Positions 26,640 through 34,890 of a DNA stretch of 64,000 nt are shown here, piece by piece. The notes under the pieces are model-generated. The model was not told the origin of the DNA, made no database searches, and was given only the letters and a program-made list of their open reading frames with translations. Location: the NCBI RefSeq assembly GCF_036997485.1, contig NZ_JAWLPU010000003.1, positions 310,001 through 374,000 of the forward strand. Reading direction: 5' to 3'. The DNA is from Brachyspira pilosicoli (GTDB taxonomy: Bacteria > Spirochaetota > Brachyspiria > Brachyspirales > Brachyspiraceae). The position numbers and the translations under genes were made by a program. Position 1 is the stretch's first letter. Each line of letters opens with the position of its first letter.

Positions 26640-26911
26640 ATTAAAGAGGGGCTTTTGTATACTCAAGAGTCTCTCTTTTTTAAAATTATTTACGTACCCC
26701 GCCCTATAAGTTTTTTTATTCTAAACTTCAAAATATAACTTTCATTAATTTTATTGTTTTATTAAAAGAAGCACTCCCGCCCTTGCTTTTATTAAATTTT
26801 TAGTCTACACCTCCGCACGTTGAGCTTGCTTAAAAATATAATTAAAATTGTTTTATAAAATTATTAATATTTGTTGTTTGGTTTAGCGTGCGGCAGACAA
26901 TGCAGCAAATT
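26640..26911. repeat. Right copy of the ~275 bp direct repeat
   Basis: It matches 25172-25452. It ends exactly at the stop codon of the downstream minus-strand HAD gene. Confidence 0.85.
26645..26681 (+). terminator. Terminator of the flavoprotein gene
   Basis: Same 12-bp G-U-containing stem as 25177-25213 (arms 26645-26656 and 26665-26676) with a T tract. Confidence 0.8.
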
Positions 26912-27592
26912 TTACTTGTCGTAACCTAATACAAAATCTTCTACTTCTTTGAAATTGTTTATATAATAATCATTTTTTAAGTTTAGTAATGTTTCTTTGT
27001 CTGTAATGCCGTATAATGCAATTAATGCTTTTATGTTGGCGTTTTTTGCAAACTCATAATCTGGAATACCGTCTCCCACCATAAGACTTTCTTCTTCTAT
27101 TAAGTTATAATCTCTTTTTAAATTATACCAAATGTTTATATCTGGCTTTCTATAAGGATAGATTCCATCGCCTATAACAGCTTTAAAATAATTATATATA
27201 TTTAGTTTTTTTGCTGTTGTGATTGTTATCTCATTTGGCTTATTTGATATTATAAACATATTAATATTGAGTTTATAAAGTGATGTAAGTGTTTCTAATA
27301 CATTATCATAAAGCTTTGTATTGTCTGTAGAGTGTTTACTATAATAATCAATATAAAAATTATACACATCATTTTCAATGCTTTCTAAATATTCTTTGTC
27401 ATATTTATCAGCAAAATGATTTAACACTCTCTTTATTAAAAGCTTAGCACCATTGCCAACATACTTTTTTGTGTATTCTATATCCAAACTTGGAAAATTT
27501 ATATATTCCAAAGTTTTATTTACACTATCATTTATATCTGGGATAGAATCTATCAATGTTCCGTCTAAATCAAATATTATATTTTTAATCAT
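26912..27592 (-). CDS. HAD-superfamily phosphatase (phosphoglycolate phosphatase-like)
   Basis: A 226-residue HAD hydrolase. Motif I is FDLDGTLIDS, motif II ISNKPNE, motif III Lys in PYRKPDINI and motif IV MVGDGIPDYEFA. A helical cap (about 17-85) places it with Gph/PGMB-type phosphatases. It removes phosphate from a small metabolite, with phosphoglycolate or a sugar phosphate most likely. It starts 10 bp after the def stop codon, without its own ribosome site, so it is probably translated by coupling. Confidence 0.88.
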   Translation of the reverse strand: MIKNIIFDLDGTLIDSIPDINDSVNKTLEYINFPSLDIEYTKKYVGNGAKLLIKRVLNHFADKYDKEYLESIENDVYNFYIDYYSKHSTDNTKLYDNVLETLTSLYKLNINMFIISNKPNEITITTAKKLNIYNYFKAVIGDGIYPYRKPDINIWYNLKRDYNLIEEESLMVGDGIPDYEFAKNANIKALIALYGITDKETLLNLKNDYYINNFKEVEDFVLGYDK

Positions 27593-27602
27593 GATATATA
27601 TA

Positions 27603-28136
27603 TTATGCAGAAACAGTTTTTTTATGAGTGATTCTAAGTTCTTTTAGCTCTTTTTTTAATCTTCTTTTTTGATATGATTCAAGTCTATCTATAAAAGTAA
27701 TTCCATTAGTATGGTCTATTTCATGCTGAAGAACTTTAGCTATATAATCTTTAGCTTCTAATATTTGTTCTTTATTTTCTGTGTCTATATATTTTACTTT
27801 TATTTCTTTATATCTTGCAACCTCATCGCTTATTTTAGGAAAAGATAAACAGCCCTCTTCTAATATTTCAGTCTCCTCACCATGCCAAATTATTTCAGGG
27901 TTAATTAAAGCCAACTTAAAATCTGCTTTAGTTTCATCATCAAAATCTGGTACAGATATTACTATTACTCTTTTTAATATTCCAACCTGCACCGCAGCAA
28001 GCCCAACACCATTAGCTTTATACATAGTTTCAAACATATCATCTATTAAAGCTAAAATCTCTTCATCTACATTTTCAACATAAGATGATTTCTCTTTTAA
28101 TCTCTCATCTCCATAAATCACTAATTCTCTAATCAT
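27603..28136 (-). CDS. def: Peptide deformylase
   Basis: A 177-residue metalloenzyme that removes formyl from nascent N-termini. All three motifs are present: GVGLAAVQVG, EGCLSFP with the metal Cys, and QHEIDHTNG with the HEXXH. Residues 150-177 form a Lys/Arg-rich C-terminal helix. GAGGAG precedes the ATG. It forms an operon with the HAD gene downstream. Confidence 0.97.
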   Translation of the reverse strand: MIRELVIYGDERLKEKSSYVENVDEEILALIDDMFETMYKANGVGLAAVQVGILKRVIVISVPDFDDETKADFKLALINPEIIWHGEETEILEEGCLSFPKISDEVARYKEIKVKYIDTENKEQILEAKDYIAKVLQHEIDHTNGITFIDRLESYQKRRLKKELKELRITHKKTVSA

Positions 28137-28248
28137 ATATTTTTTATACTCCTCGTAAAATCCGCTTCTTCTATTAATAATAGTTATTATATAATAATAA
28201 ACTTTTTATTCAAGTGGTAAAAATTAATATTCTAATTAAATATTAGTA

Positions 28249-28276
28249 TTGAAGTTTTTTGTTTTTTTATTATACT
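28249..28276 (+). promoter_or_regulatory. Promoter of the two-component pair, apparently giving a leaderless mRNA
   Basis: TTGAAG (28249-28254), 16-bp spacer, TATACT (28271-28276). The expected transcription start, 6-7 bases on, is the A of the kinase ATG at 28283. Confidence 0.55.
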
Positions 28277-28282
28277 TTTAGA

Positions 28283-29479
28283 ATGAATAGAAGAAATCAA
28301 TTTTTTGATAAGATAATAAAAAACTTCGATAAAGTTTCGGATATAGAAAAGAAAAGAATAATTGAAAGATTAGCTTTACTTTCAAATTCTCAAAATATAA
28401 TAATAGAGAATTTAGAAGAAGGCATAATAGCAATAGATATAAACGGTATAATTCAAGGTATAAATAAAAAAGCATGTTTTTTGTTATCTATACCAAGAAA
28501 CTCTGAAGATAAGGCAATTTCAAAATGTATAAATAACACGAATATAGGAAGATTAATATTAGAGCTATTAGAAGCAAATAACACAGATACAAAAATTATA
28601 AAAGATGATAAAAATGATAGAATGCTTCAAATAGATATTTTGCCTCTTGGAGATTCTGGAGTAATTATAGGCACTTTAATAAAAATATTTGATATTACAA
28701 AAAGTTATGAAAGTGCTCAGAAACTCAAACGTGCAGAACAATTAGCCTCTTTTACAACGCTTGCGGCTGGTGTTGCCCATGAAATAAAAAACCCTCTCGG
28801 TTCTATTTCTATATATGTGCAGTTGATAGAAAAAATTATTAAAAAAAATATGGATAATGATTGTCAGTGTTATAATGAGTTTAAGGATTATTGTAATATC
28901 ATTAAAGAAGAGATTAGTAGGCTTGAAGACACTATTAATTCATTTTTATTTTCTGTTCGTAAATTGGTGCTTAATTTGGAAGATGTTAACATAAACTCTT
29001 TAATAATTTCTACTGTTGATTTTTTAAAATATGAAATAGAAAATAATGATATAAAAATAGACATAAAATTTGATATAGAGAATTTAATTTTAAAAATAGA
29101 TGAAAGATATATAAAGCAATGTTTAATTAACATAATACAAAACTCTATAGATTCCATTATTGAAAAGAAAAATCATAAAGAGTTTAAATTGGATGAAAAA
29201 AATATATTGATAAAGTTAAAATTATTAGACAATAATGCTGTAATATCAATCAAAGATACAGGCATTGGTATAAAAGAAGAAGAGTTGTCAAAAATATACG
29301 AGCCATACTTTACAACCAAAAGAAACGGTACAGGTTTAGGGCTTACGAATGTTATACGAATAATAGAGGCACATAATGGCAGTTTTAATATAGAGAGCAA
29401 ATATGGAGTTGGAAGCGAGGCTATTATAAAACTTCCTTTGATGCTTGAGAATCAAAAATTTTTGGAGAGTGATTTTTAA
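28283..29479 (+). CDS. PAS-domain sensor histidine kinase (NtrB-like)
   Basis: A 398-residue soluble kinase without membrane helices. The PAS domain is at about 35-130. HisKA contains VAHEIKNPLGSI with phospho-acceptor His166. The ATPase domain has the N box QCLINIIQNSIDSI, DTGIGIKEEEL, YFTTKRNGTGLGLTNV. It phosphorylates the NtrC-type regulator 3 bp downstream. An upstream in-frame TTG exists at 28259, but it overlaps the promoter. The ATG at 28283 has no ribosome site and coincides with the predicted transcript start. The sensed signal is intracellular and unknown. Confidence 0.9.
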   Translation: MNRRNQFFDKIIKNFDKVSDIEKKRIIERLALLSNSQNIIIENLEEGIIAIDINGIIQGINKKACFLLSIPRNSEDKAISKCINNTNIGRLILELLEANNTDTKIIKDDKNDRMLQIDILPLGDSGVIIGTLIKIFDITKSYESAQKLKRAEQLASFTTLAAGVAHEIKNPLGSISIYVQLIEKIIKKNMDNDCQCYNEFKDYCNIIKEEISRLEDTINSFLFSVRKLVLNLEDVNINSLIISTVDFLKYEIENNDIKIDIKFDIENLILKIDERYIKQCLINIIQNSIDSIIEKKNHKEFKLDEKNILIKLKLLDNNAVISIKDTGIGIKEEELSKIYEPYFTTKRNGTGLGLTNVIRIIEAHNGSFNIESKYGVGSEAIIKLPLMLENQKFLESDF

Positions 29480-29482
29480 TTT

Positions 29483-30823
29483 ATGCCTAAGATATTAGTT
29501 ATAGACGATGAGAAAAACATAAGAGACGGTATAAAGAAGTCTTTAGAGTATGAGGGATACGAGGTAGTTACTGCTGAGAACGGTGAGAAAGGAATAGAGA
29601 CAGTTTACAAAGGCGGAATTGATTTAGTTATCACAGACTTAAAAATGCCTGAAAAGACTGGTGAAGAGTTTTTGCATGATATATTAGAGTTTGATAAGCA
29701 TATACCTGTTATAATACTTACAGGGCACGGCAATATAGAAACTGCAGTTGATATGATGCGTCTTGGTGCTTATGATTTTATGACTAAGCCTTTTAATATT
29801 GACAAGATGCTTCTTATTATAGCGAGGGCATTAGAAAACAAAAACATAAAAAAGACAAATGAAACATTAGAAAAAAGAGTGGACTATCATGAAAGTTTTT
29901 ATGGAATGATAGGCCACAGCAGTAAGATGCTTAAAGTGTATGAAGCAATAAAACAGGTTGCAAGAACAAAGGCTACTGTACTTATAGAAGGCGAAAGCGG
30001 AACAGGTAAAGAATTAGTTGCCAATGCAATTCATCAAATATCAGACAGAGCCAAACAGCCGTATATTACGGTGAATTGTGCGGCACTTTCTGAGGGTGTT
30101 TTAGAGAGTGAGCTTTTTGGGCATGAGAAAGGTTCTTTTACTGGGGCAATAGACAAAAAAATAGGTAGGTTTGAGGCTGCCAATAAAGGCACTATATTTT
30201 TAGATGAGATAGGGGAGATTAATCAGGTTGTTCAGGTAAAGCTTTTGAGAGTGCTTGAAGAGAGGGTTATAGAGAGGGTAGGTTCTAATACACCTATTAA
30301 TGTTGATATTAGGGTGATTGCTGCTACAAATAAAAAATTATCTGAAGAAATAAAAGAGGGTAGGTTTAGAGAAGATTTATATTATAGGCTTAATGTTATA
30401 AAAATAGAGATGCCTCCTCTTAGAGAACGAAGAGAGGATATACCTTTGCTTATAGATAATTTTATTAAAGAGTTTTCTCAGGTTCATAATATAGAGATTA
30501 CTAATGTTGATAAAAAAGTATATAAGTTATTATCTTCTTTACAATGGGAAGGTAATGTACGTGAGCTTAGAAATACAGTTGAAACTATGGTTGTGATGTC
30601 TAAAGACGGAAAGATAGATGAAAGCAATATTCCTAATTGGGTATTAAGCTCTGGAGGTGATGATTTTGTAATAGATAAAGAGATGACATTAGAAGAGCTT
30701 GAAAAAAAATATATAAATCATCTTTTAAGCAAAAACAATTTTAATAAAGCACAAGTAGCAAAGATTTTAGGTATAGAGCGTGCAACGCTTTACAGGAAGC
30801 TTAAAGATTATAATGTTGATTAA
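29483..30823 (+). CDS. Sigma-54-dependent response regulator (NtrC family)
   Basis: A 446-residue activator: receiver domain with phospho-acceptor Asp52 (ITDLKMPEKTG), AAA+ domain (about 135-375) with Walker A GESGTGKE, Walker B GTIFLDEIGE and the sigma-54 contact loop GSFTGA (Ser for the usual Ala), then a Fis-type HTH (AQVAKILGIERATLYRKL). It is partner of the kinase 3 bp upstream. No -24/-12 promoter was recognised in this window, so its targets lie elsewhere or were missed. Confidence 0.94.
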   Translation: MPKILVIDDEKNIRDGIKKSLEYEGYEVVTAENGEKGIETVYKGGIDLVITDLKMPEKTGEEFLHDILEFDKHIPVIILTGHGNIETAVDMMRLGAYDFMTKPFNIDKMLLIIARALENKNIKKTNETLEKRVDYHESFYGMIGHSSKMLKVYEAIKQVARTKATVLIEGESGTGKELVANAIHQISDRAKQPYITVNCAALSEGVLESELFGHEKGSFTGAIDKKIGRFEAANKGTIFLDEIGEINQVVQVKLLRVLEERVIERVGSNTPINVDIRVIAATNKKLSEEIKEGRFREDLYYRLNVIKIEMPPLRERREDIPLLIDNFIKEFSQVHNIEITNVDKKVYKLLSSLQWEGNVRELRNTVETMVVMSKDGKIDESNIPNWVLSSGGDDFVIDKEMTLEELEKKYINHLLSKNNFNKAQVAKILGIERATLYRKLKDYNVD

Positions 30824-30865
30824 TTGGTATATAGCTAGATTTTGTTATATAAATTTGGTTTTATT

Positions 30866-31010
30866 CAACTTTTTCCCACAGTAGAAAGTTTTTACCTACG
30901 AGTACGCTTTGCTAAAGTGTAAGTATAAAATAGTATTAAATCTAGCCTTTTTGCTTCTTTGTGGCAACAAAAGAAGTGGGGGTGCGGGGGCTAGCCACCG
31001 CAATAATTAA
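30866..31010. repeat. Family B fragment and forward family A element
   Basis: An inverted B fragment (CAACTTTTTCCC) is followed by an A element (30950-31005) with TTTTTGCTTCTTTGTGG, CAAAAGAAGTGGGGG and GGGGGCTAGCC. Confidence 0.65.
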
Positions 31011-31033
31011 AATTAAAAAAAATTATATAATAA

Positions 31034-31055
31034 AAGGGACTTTTTTAAGCCCCTT
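31034..31055 (-). terminator. Terminator of the PTS IIA gene
   Basis: On the minus strand AAGGGGCTT pairs with AAGTCCCTT (one G-U), 22 bp past the stop codon, followed by a T-rich stretch. Confidence 0.55.
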
Positions 31056-31076
31056 ATAATTTTATTTCTTTAAAAA

Positions 31077-31541
31077 TTATTTCACAGCTGTCATTATAAT
31101 ATCGCTTGTGCTTACTTCTCTTGGGTCTGTTTTTGTGAGAGATTTTAATTCGCTGTAATTTGACATTATTATAGGAGATGTTATATCATATTCTTTTTCA
31201 ACTTCTTCTTTTTCAAACTCTATAAGTAAAGTACCTGCTTTTACTTTATCTCCTTCTTTAACATAAGCCTTGAAATATTTACCTCCAAGTCTTACAGTGT
31301 CCATTCCTATATGTATTAATATTTCGACTCCTCCGGATAATAAACCTATAGCGTGATTTGTATCTATCATAGTAATAATTTCACCATCTACAGGAGAATA
31401 TACTTTACCTTCAGAAGGTATAATAGCCATCCCATCTCCAAGTGCTTTGCTTGAAAAGGCTTCATCTTTTACTTCTGTGATATCAATTAATTTTCCTTTG
31501 ATAGGTGCTTTTATTTGAATTTTTTTAGAGAATAATCCCAT
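31077..31541 (-). CDS. PTS glucose-type EIIA (Crr-like)
   Basis: A 154-residue cytoplasmic phosphocarrier. GDGMAIIPSEGKVYSPVDGEI and the phospho-His segment VEILIHIGMDTVRLGGKYF are diagnostic of the IIA-Glc family. It accepts phosphate from HPr and in some bacteria is regulatory. An upstream in-frame ATG (31556) exists, but GGAG is correctly spaced only for this start. No EIIB/EIIC gene is adjacent. Confidence 0.92.
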   Translation of the reverse strand: MGLFSKKIQIKAPIKGKLIDITEVKDEAFSSKALGDGMAIIPSEGKVYSPVDGEIITMIDTNHAIGLLSGGVEILIHIGMDTVRLGGKYFKAYVKEGDKVKAGTLLIEFEKEEVEKEYDITSPIIMSNYSELKSLTKTDPREVSTSDIIMTAVK

Positions 31542-31631
31542 AATATAACACTCCATTTTTATTGATTATTTGTAGTAAGTTTAACATAAACAATTATAAT
31601 GTAAAGAAATTTATTAAATAATATTATAAAT

Positions 31632-32699
31632 TTAATTTCTTATATTAACGATATCAAAAACTCTGCTCTCTTCAAATTTTGATAACTTCTCTTTTTCAGT
31701 AACTGTGATGAATACTTGTCCTAATGTTTTTATATATTCTAAAATACTTTCTCTTTTAATATTATCAAGTTCAAGCATAGCATCATCTATTAATAGTATT
31801 GGGGATTTTTTTCTGTATTCATATAATATCTTTTCACTTGCAAGCTTCATTATAAGTGTTAGCATTCTCTTTTCGCCTTGAGATGAAAATTTTCTTGATA
31901 GAGAATCTTTGTAAAAAAATTGATACTCAGCTCTATGTATGCCGAAGTATGTTGTACGCATTTTTATTTGCTCTTTTATAGTGTTTTCTAATTTTTTTAC
32001 ATACTCATTTTCATTTTCTATATCTTCTATAGTGGATAAATATTTTATTTTGTAAGGATTATCATTTTTAAAAATAGTTCTATATATTTCATTCATTTTC
32101 TCTTCTAAAAGCATAGAATATTTTTTGTTTTCATTTGCAATATATAAAGATAATTTTGCTATATCATCATTATAAATATGAGCATCATTTGGACTTGTTG
32201 TTAGATAAATATTTCTCATTTTTAGAAGTTTATTATATTTTATGAGCGATAAAAGATATTCATTTGAAATGCTTGATATGAGCATATTAAAATAATCTCT
32301 TCTAAGTTTAGGCTCTTGTGTTACCATGTCAGTATCATTTGGAAGAAATATTACATAAAGTATTTTGCCTATTAAATTTTTTCTTGAAGGAATTTCCTTT
32401 TTATTAATAAATACTTTTTTTGTTTTTTTTTGATATACTATTTCTATATTAGTATCATAATTCAAATCATCTTCTTTGAATATACCTCTTAAAAAATAAT
32501 TATCATTTCCATATTTTATTAATTCTCTGTCTAAGCGAGTTCTAAATGATATGCCGTTTCCAAGAATATATATAGCTTCTAATATATTAGTTTTACCGCA
32601 TCCATTTATTCCATATAGTATATTAATATGTTTTGAAAACTCAAATGTATTTTCATCATAATTTCTAAAAGAACGTAAAGTTAGTTCTTTGAGTATCAT
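31632..32699 (-). CDS. recF: DNA replication and repair protein RecF
   Basis: A 355-residue SMC-like ATPase that loads RecA at gaps. Walker A GINGCGKTNILEAI, the signature FSSQGEKRMLTLIMKLA and Walker B PILLIDDAMLELD are all present, and LRSFRNYDE opens the protein. In many genomes recF lies beside dnaA/dnaN. Here it is not near those genes, so this is no sign of the origin. Ribosome site AAGGAT. Confidence 0.95.
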   Translation of the reverse strand: MILKELTLRSFRNYDENTFEFSKHINILYGINGCGKTNILEAIYILGNGISFRTRLDRELIKYGNDNYFLRGIFKEDDLNYDTNIEIVYQKKTKKVFINKKEIPSRKNLIGKILYVIFLPNDTDMVTQEPKLRRDYFNMLISSISNEYLLSLIKYNKLLKMRNIYLTTSPNDAHIYNDDIAKLSLYIANENKKYSMLLEEKMNEIYRTIFKNDNPYKIKYLSTIEDIENENEYVKKLENTIKEQIKMRTTYFGIHRAEYQFFYKDSLSRKFSSQGEKRMLTLIMKLASEKILYEYRKKSPILLIDDAMLELDNIKRESILEYIKTLGQVFITVTEKEKLSKFEESRVFDIVNIRN

Positions 32700-32767
32700 A
32701 AATATCCTTAAAATATAATAATTTATACACTATAACTCTAAAAGTTTTAAGATATTTAATTTTTTTA

Positions 32768-33055
32768 TTATAAATCTATTTTTTTATATAAACTTACATC
32801 CATTTCGCCGTCAATAAATTCAGCTAATTTAGGCACTATTGTTTTAAAATGGTTGCTGTTATTATGAGATTTTATAGCCTCTTCATCTTTCCACTCTTCT
32901 ATAAAAGTTAAAGATCTTCCATCTATGCTCTCATAAATATCATAAGCTATGCATCCCTCTTCTTTTCTGCTTTCTATTATTAACTCTTTAGCTAATTTTA
33001 AAAATCTCTCTTTTTTATCATTTTTTATATAATTTTTAGCTATAATTTTAATCAT
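32768..33055 (-). CDS. Antibiotic biosynthesis monooxygenase (ABM/YgiN-like) domain protein
   Basis: A 95-residue ferredoxin-like-fold protein: EEGCIAYDIYESIDGRSLTFIEEWKDEEAIKSHNNSNHF is the region typical of ABM/putative quinol monooxygenases, quoted here by its key parts (Tyr, Glu-Trp, His-Asn). It probably forms dimers. It overlaps the upstream pth by 8 bp, so translation is coupled. Substrate unknown. Confidence 0.85.
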   Translation of the reverse strand: MIKIIAKNYIKNDKKERFLKLAKELIIESRKEEGCIAYDIYESIDGRSLTFIEEWKDEEAIKSHNNSNHFKTIVPKLAEFIDGEMDVSLYKKIDL

Positions 33056-33644
33056 TATTTATATCCTTACTATTAATTCTTTTATTATATTTATTTTGTG
33101 CTATAGTGTATGATTCAAATAATATAGTCTTTATAGCTTCTATTACATTTGCCCCCAAATCATTATCAATATTCTCTCTTTCACTTTTACTAAAAGAAGA
33201 TAAAACATAATCATTAACCTTTTTTCCGAAACTCGGTCTTCCTATACCAACTCTCACCCTTATAAAATCATCAGTTTGTAACTGTGCTATTAAACTTTTT
33301 ATACCATTATGCCCTCCAGAACTTCCTCCTTTTTTTATTCTGAAAGTTCCAAATGGTATATCCATATCATCATATACTACTATTATATCTTCTGGTTTTA
33401 CGTTAAAGAATTTAGATATATAAACAGCAGATTCTCCAGATAGATTCATGAAAGTTTGAGGTTTTAATAGTATCAAATCTGTGCTATTAAGTTTTGTTCT
33501 TGTGAATAAAGATTTTTTTTTGTTGTTATCGAATTTTAGAGAGAGATTTTGTGCTAATTTATCAATAATAATAAATCCTATATTATGTCTATGATTTTTA
33601 TATTCTTCGCCTGGATTACCAAGTCCAATTATAAGCTTAGTCAT
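33048..33644 (-). CDS. pth: Peptidyl-tRNA hydrolase (canonical copy)
   Basis: A 198-residue enzyme that recycles peptidyl-tRNA. Catalytic residues match E. coli numbering: Asn10 and His20 in GLGNPGEEYKNHRHN, Asn of TFMNLSG, Asp of YDDMDIPFG, and the gate loop GGSSGGHNG. Its start overlaps the stop of a second pth gene (ATGA). It is the better-conserved of the two copies. Confidence 0.95.
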   Translation of the reverse strand: MTKLIIGLGNPGEEYKNHRHNIGFIIIDKLAQNLSLKFDNNKKKSLFTRTKLNSTDLILLKPQTFMNLSGESAVYISKFFNVKPEDIIVVYDDMDIPFGTFRIKKGGSSGGHNGIKSLIAQLQTDDFIRVRVGIGRPSFGKKVNDYVLSSFSKSERENIDNDLGANVIEAIKTILFESYTIAQNKYNKRINSKDINND

Positions 33645-34240
33645 AGATACTTCTTTTTAGATGTTTTATTATTAGATTCAAATAAAACCTTACATATAGC
33701 ATCAACTACATCATCGGTAATATCTTTTATTTTTTTTCTTTCATCTTTTGTGAAAGGAGCAAGTACAAAATCTGCTATTTCCTGACCTTCAGCAGGTGTA
33801 CCTATTCCAATACCAACTCTAGTGAAATTATTACTTTTTAACGAATCTTCTATGCTTTTTATACCGTTATGTTTTATAGGCCCTTCTTTTTCTTCATCAT
33901 CATTTTCATCAGCATCGGTTTTAGCAACTACAAGTTTAAACTCGCCTACAGGTATATTCATATCATCATATATAACAATAATATCATCAACAGCAATCTT
34001 CATAAAGCTAGCCATATATAAAGCAGCTTCTCCAGAAAGATTCATAAAAGTTTGCGGTTTTAAGAGAAGATATTCAATTTTACCATACTTAGCTTTACCA
34101 AATACGGTTTTCTTTTTTTTAATATCCAATTCTACATTAAGTTTCTTGGCAACCTTATCGAGTATCATATAACCAACATTATGTCTATGATTTTGATATT
34201 CACTACCAGGATTGCCAAGTCCCATAACTAATTTCATCAT
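33641..34240 (-). CDS. Second, divergent peptidyl-tRNA hydrolase
   Basis: A 199-residue Pth paralogue, adjacent to rplY. It keeps Asn10, His20, TFMNLSG and HNG, but the glycine-rich gate loop is replaced by a very acidic insertion (about residues 108-122, ADENDDEEKEG) and YDDMNIP replaces the usual YDDMDIP. So the catalytic centre seems intact, while the tRNA/peptide gate is remodelled. It overlaps the canonical copy by 4 bp. It may have altered substrate choice. This is inferred. Confidence 0.88.
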   Translation of the reverse strand: MMKLVMGLGNPGSEYQNHRHNVGYMILDKVAKKLNVELDIKKKKTVFGKAKYGKIEYLLLKPQTFMNLSGEAALYMASFMKIAVDDIIVIYDDMNIPVGEFKLVVAKTDADENDDEEKEGPIKHNGIKSIEDSLKSNNFTRVGIGIGTPAEGQEIADFVLAPFTKDERKKIKDITDDVVDAICKVLFESNNKTSKKKYL

Positions 34241-34268
34241 AAAATAAGATTATCCTATAACTTTATTA

Positions 34269-34865
34269 TTATGCTTCAGCAGCAGCACCTTTGTTAGGAG
34301 TATCTTCTTCTTGTGTAGTAACAACAGTAACAACAGCTTTAGAAGCATCACCTACAGGGTCTACACCTTCTGGGAATTTGATATCACTTATATGCAAACT
34401 GCTTCCAACTTTAAGTTCAGTAACATCAATAGTGATTTCTCTAGGTATAGAAGCAGGGAAAGCTTTTATAGGCAATTCGTATTCAACTTGCTCTAATGTA
34501 CCGCCGCCTAAACGAACACCTTCAGGTATACCTTCAATGCGAATAGGTACGAAAGTTTTGATTTTTTTGCTTCTGTCTATCTCATAAAAATCTATATGTC
34601 TGATAGTTCTTTTGATACCATCGAGCTGATAGTCTTTTACTAAAACTTCTCTTGCTTTATCGTTTTCAATATCTAAAGTAATAATATCATGCTGTCCAGC
34701 CAAAGAGAATATTTTTACGAATTCTTTTAATTCTACAGCAATAGCATACTCTTTACCTCTTCCATAAAGTGTAGCTAAAGCATATCCGTCATTAATTAAT
34801 TTACGGCCGACGCTTTTTTTAGTAGTGTCTCTTTGTAAAGCTTTAATAGTGTAATTTTCACTCAT
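34269..34865 (-). CDS. rplY: 50S ribosomal protein L25 (CTC form)
   Basis: A 198-residue long (Ctc-type) L25 that binds 5S rRNA. N-terminal L25 domain (about 1-95) with KSVGRKLINDGY and DFYEI, C-terminal TL5 domain with PEGVRLGGGTLEQ and LHISDIKFPEGV. An upstream in-frame start would overlap prs, but AAGGA is correctly placed for the ATG at 34865. It lies in the conserved order prs-rplY-pth. Confidence 0.95.
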   Translation of the reverse strand: MSENYTIKALQRDTTKKSVGRKLINDGYALATLYGRGKEYAIAVELKEFVKIFSLAGQHDIITLDIENDKAREVLVKDYQLDGIKRTIRHIDFYEIDRSKKIKTFVPIRIEGIPEGVRLGGGTLEQVEYELPIKAFPASIPREITIDVTELKVGSSLHISDIKFPEGVDPVGDASKAVVTVVTTQEEDTPNKGAAAEA

Positions 34866-34890
34866 TTTAATTTCCTTCAAAAAATAATAT

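Noticed and set aside
31632-32699. recF as a sign of the replication origin
   Set aside because: No dnaA, dnaN or gyrase genes or DnaA-box clusters nearby. The neighbours are PTS and pth genes.
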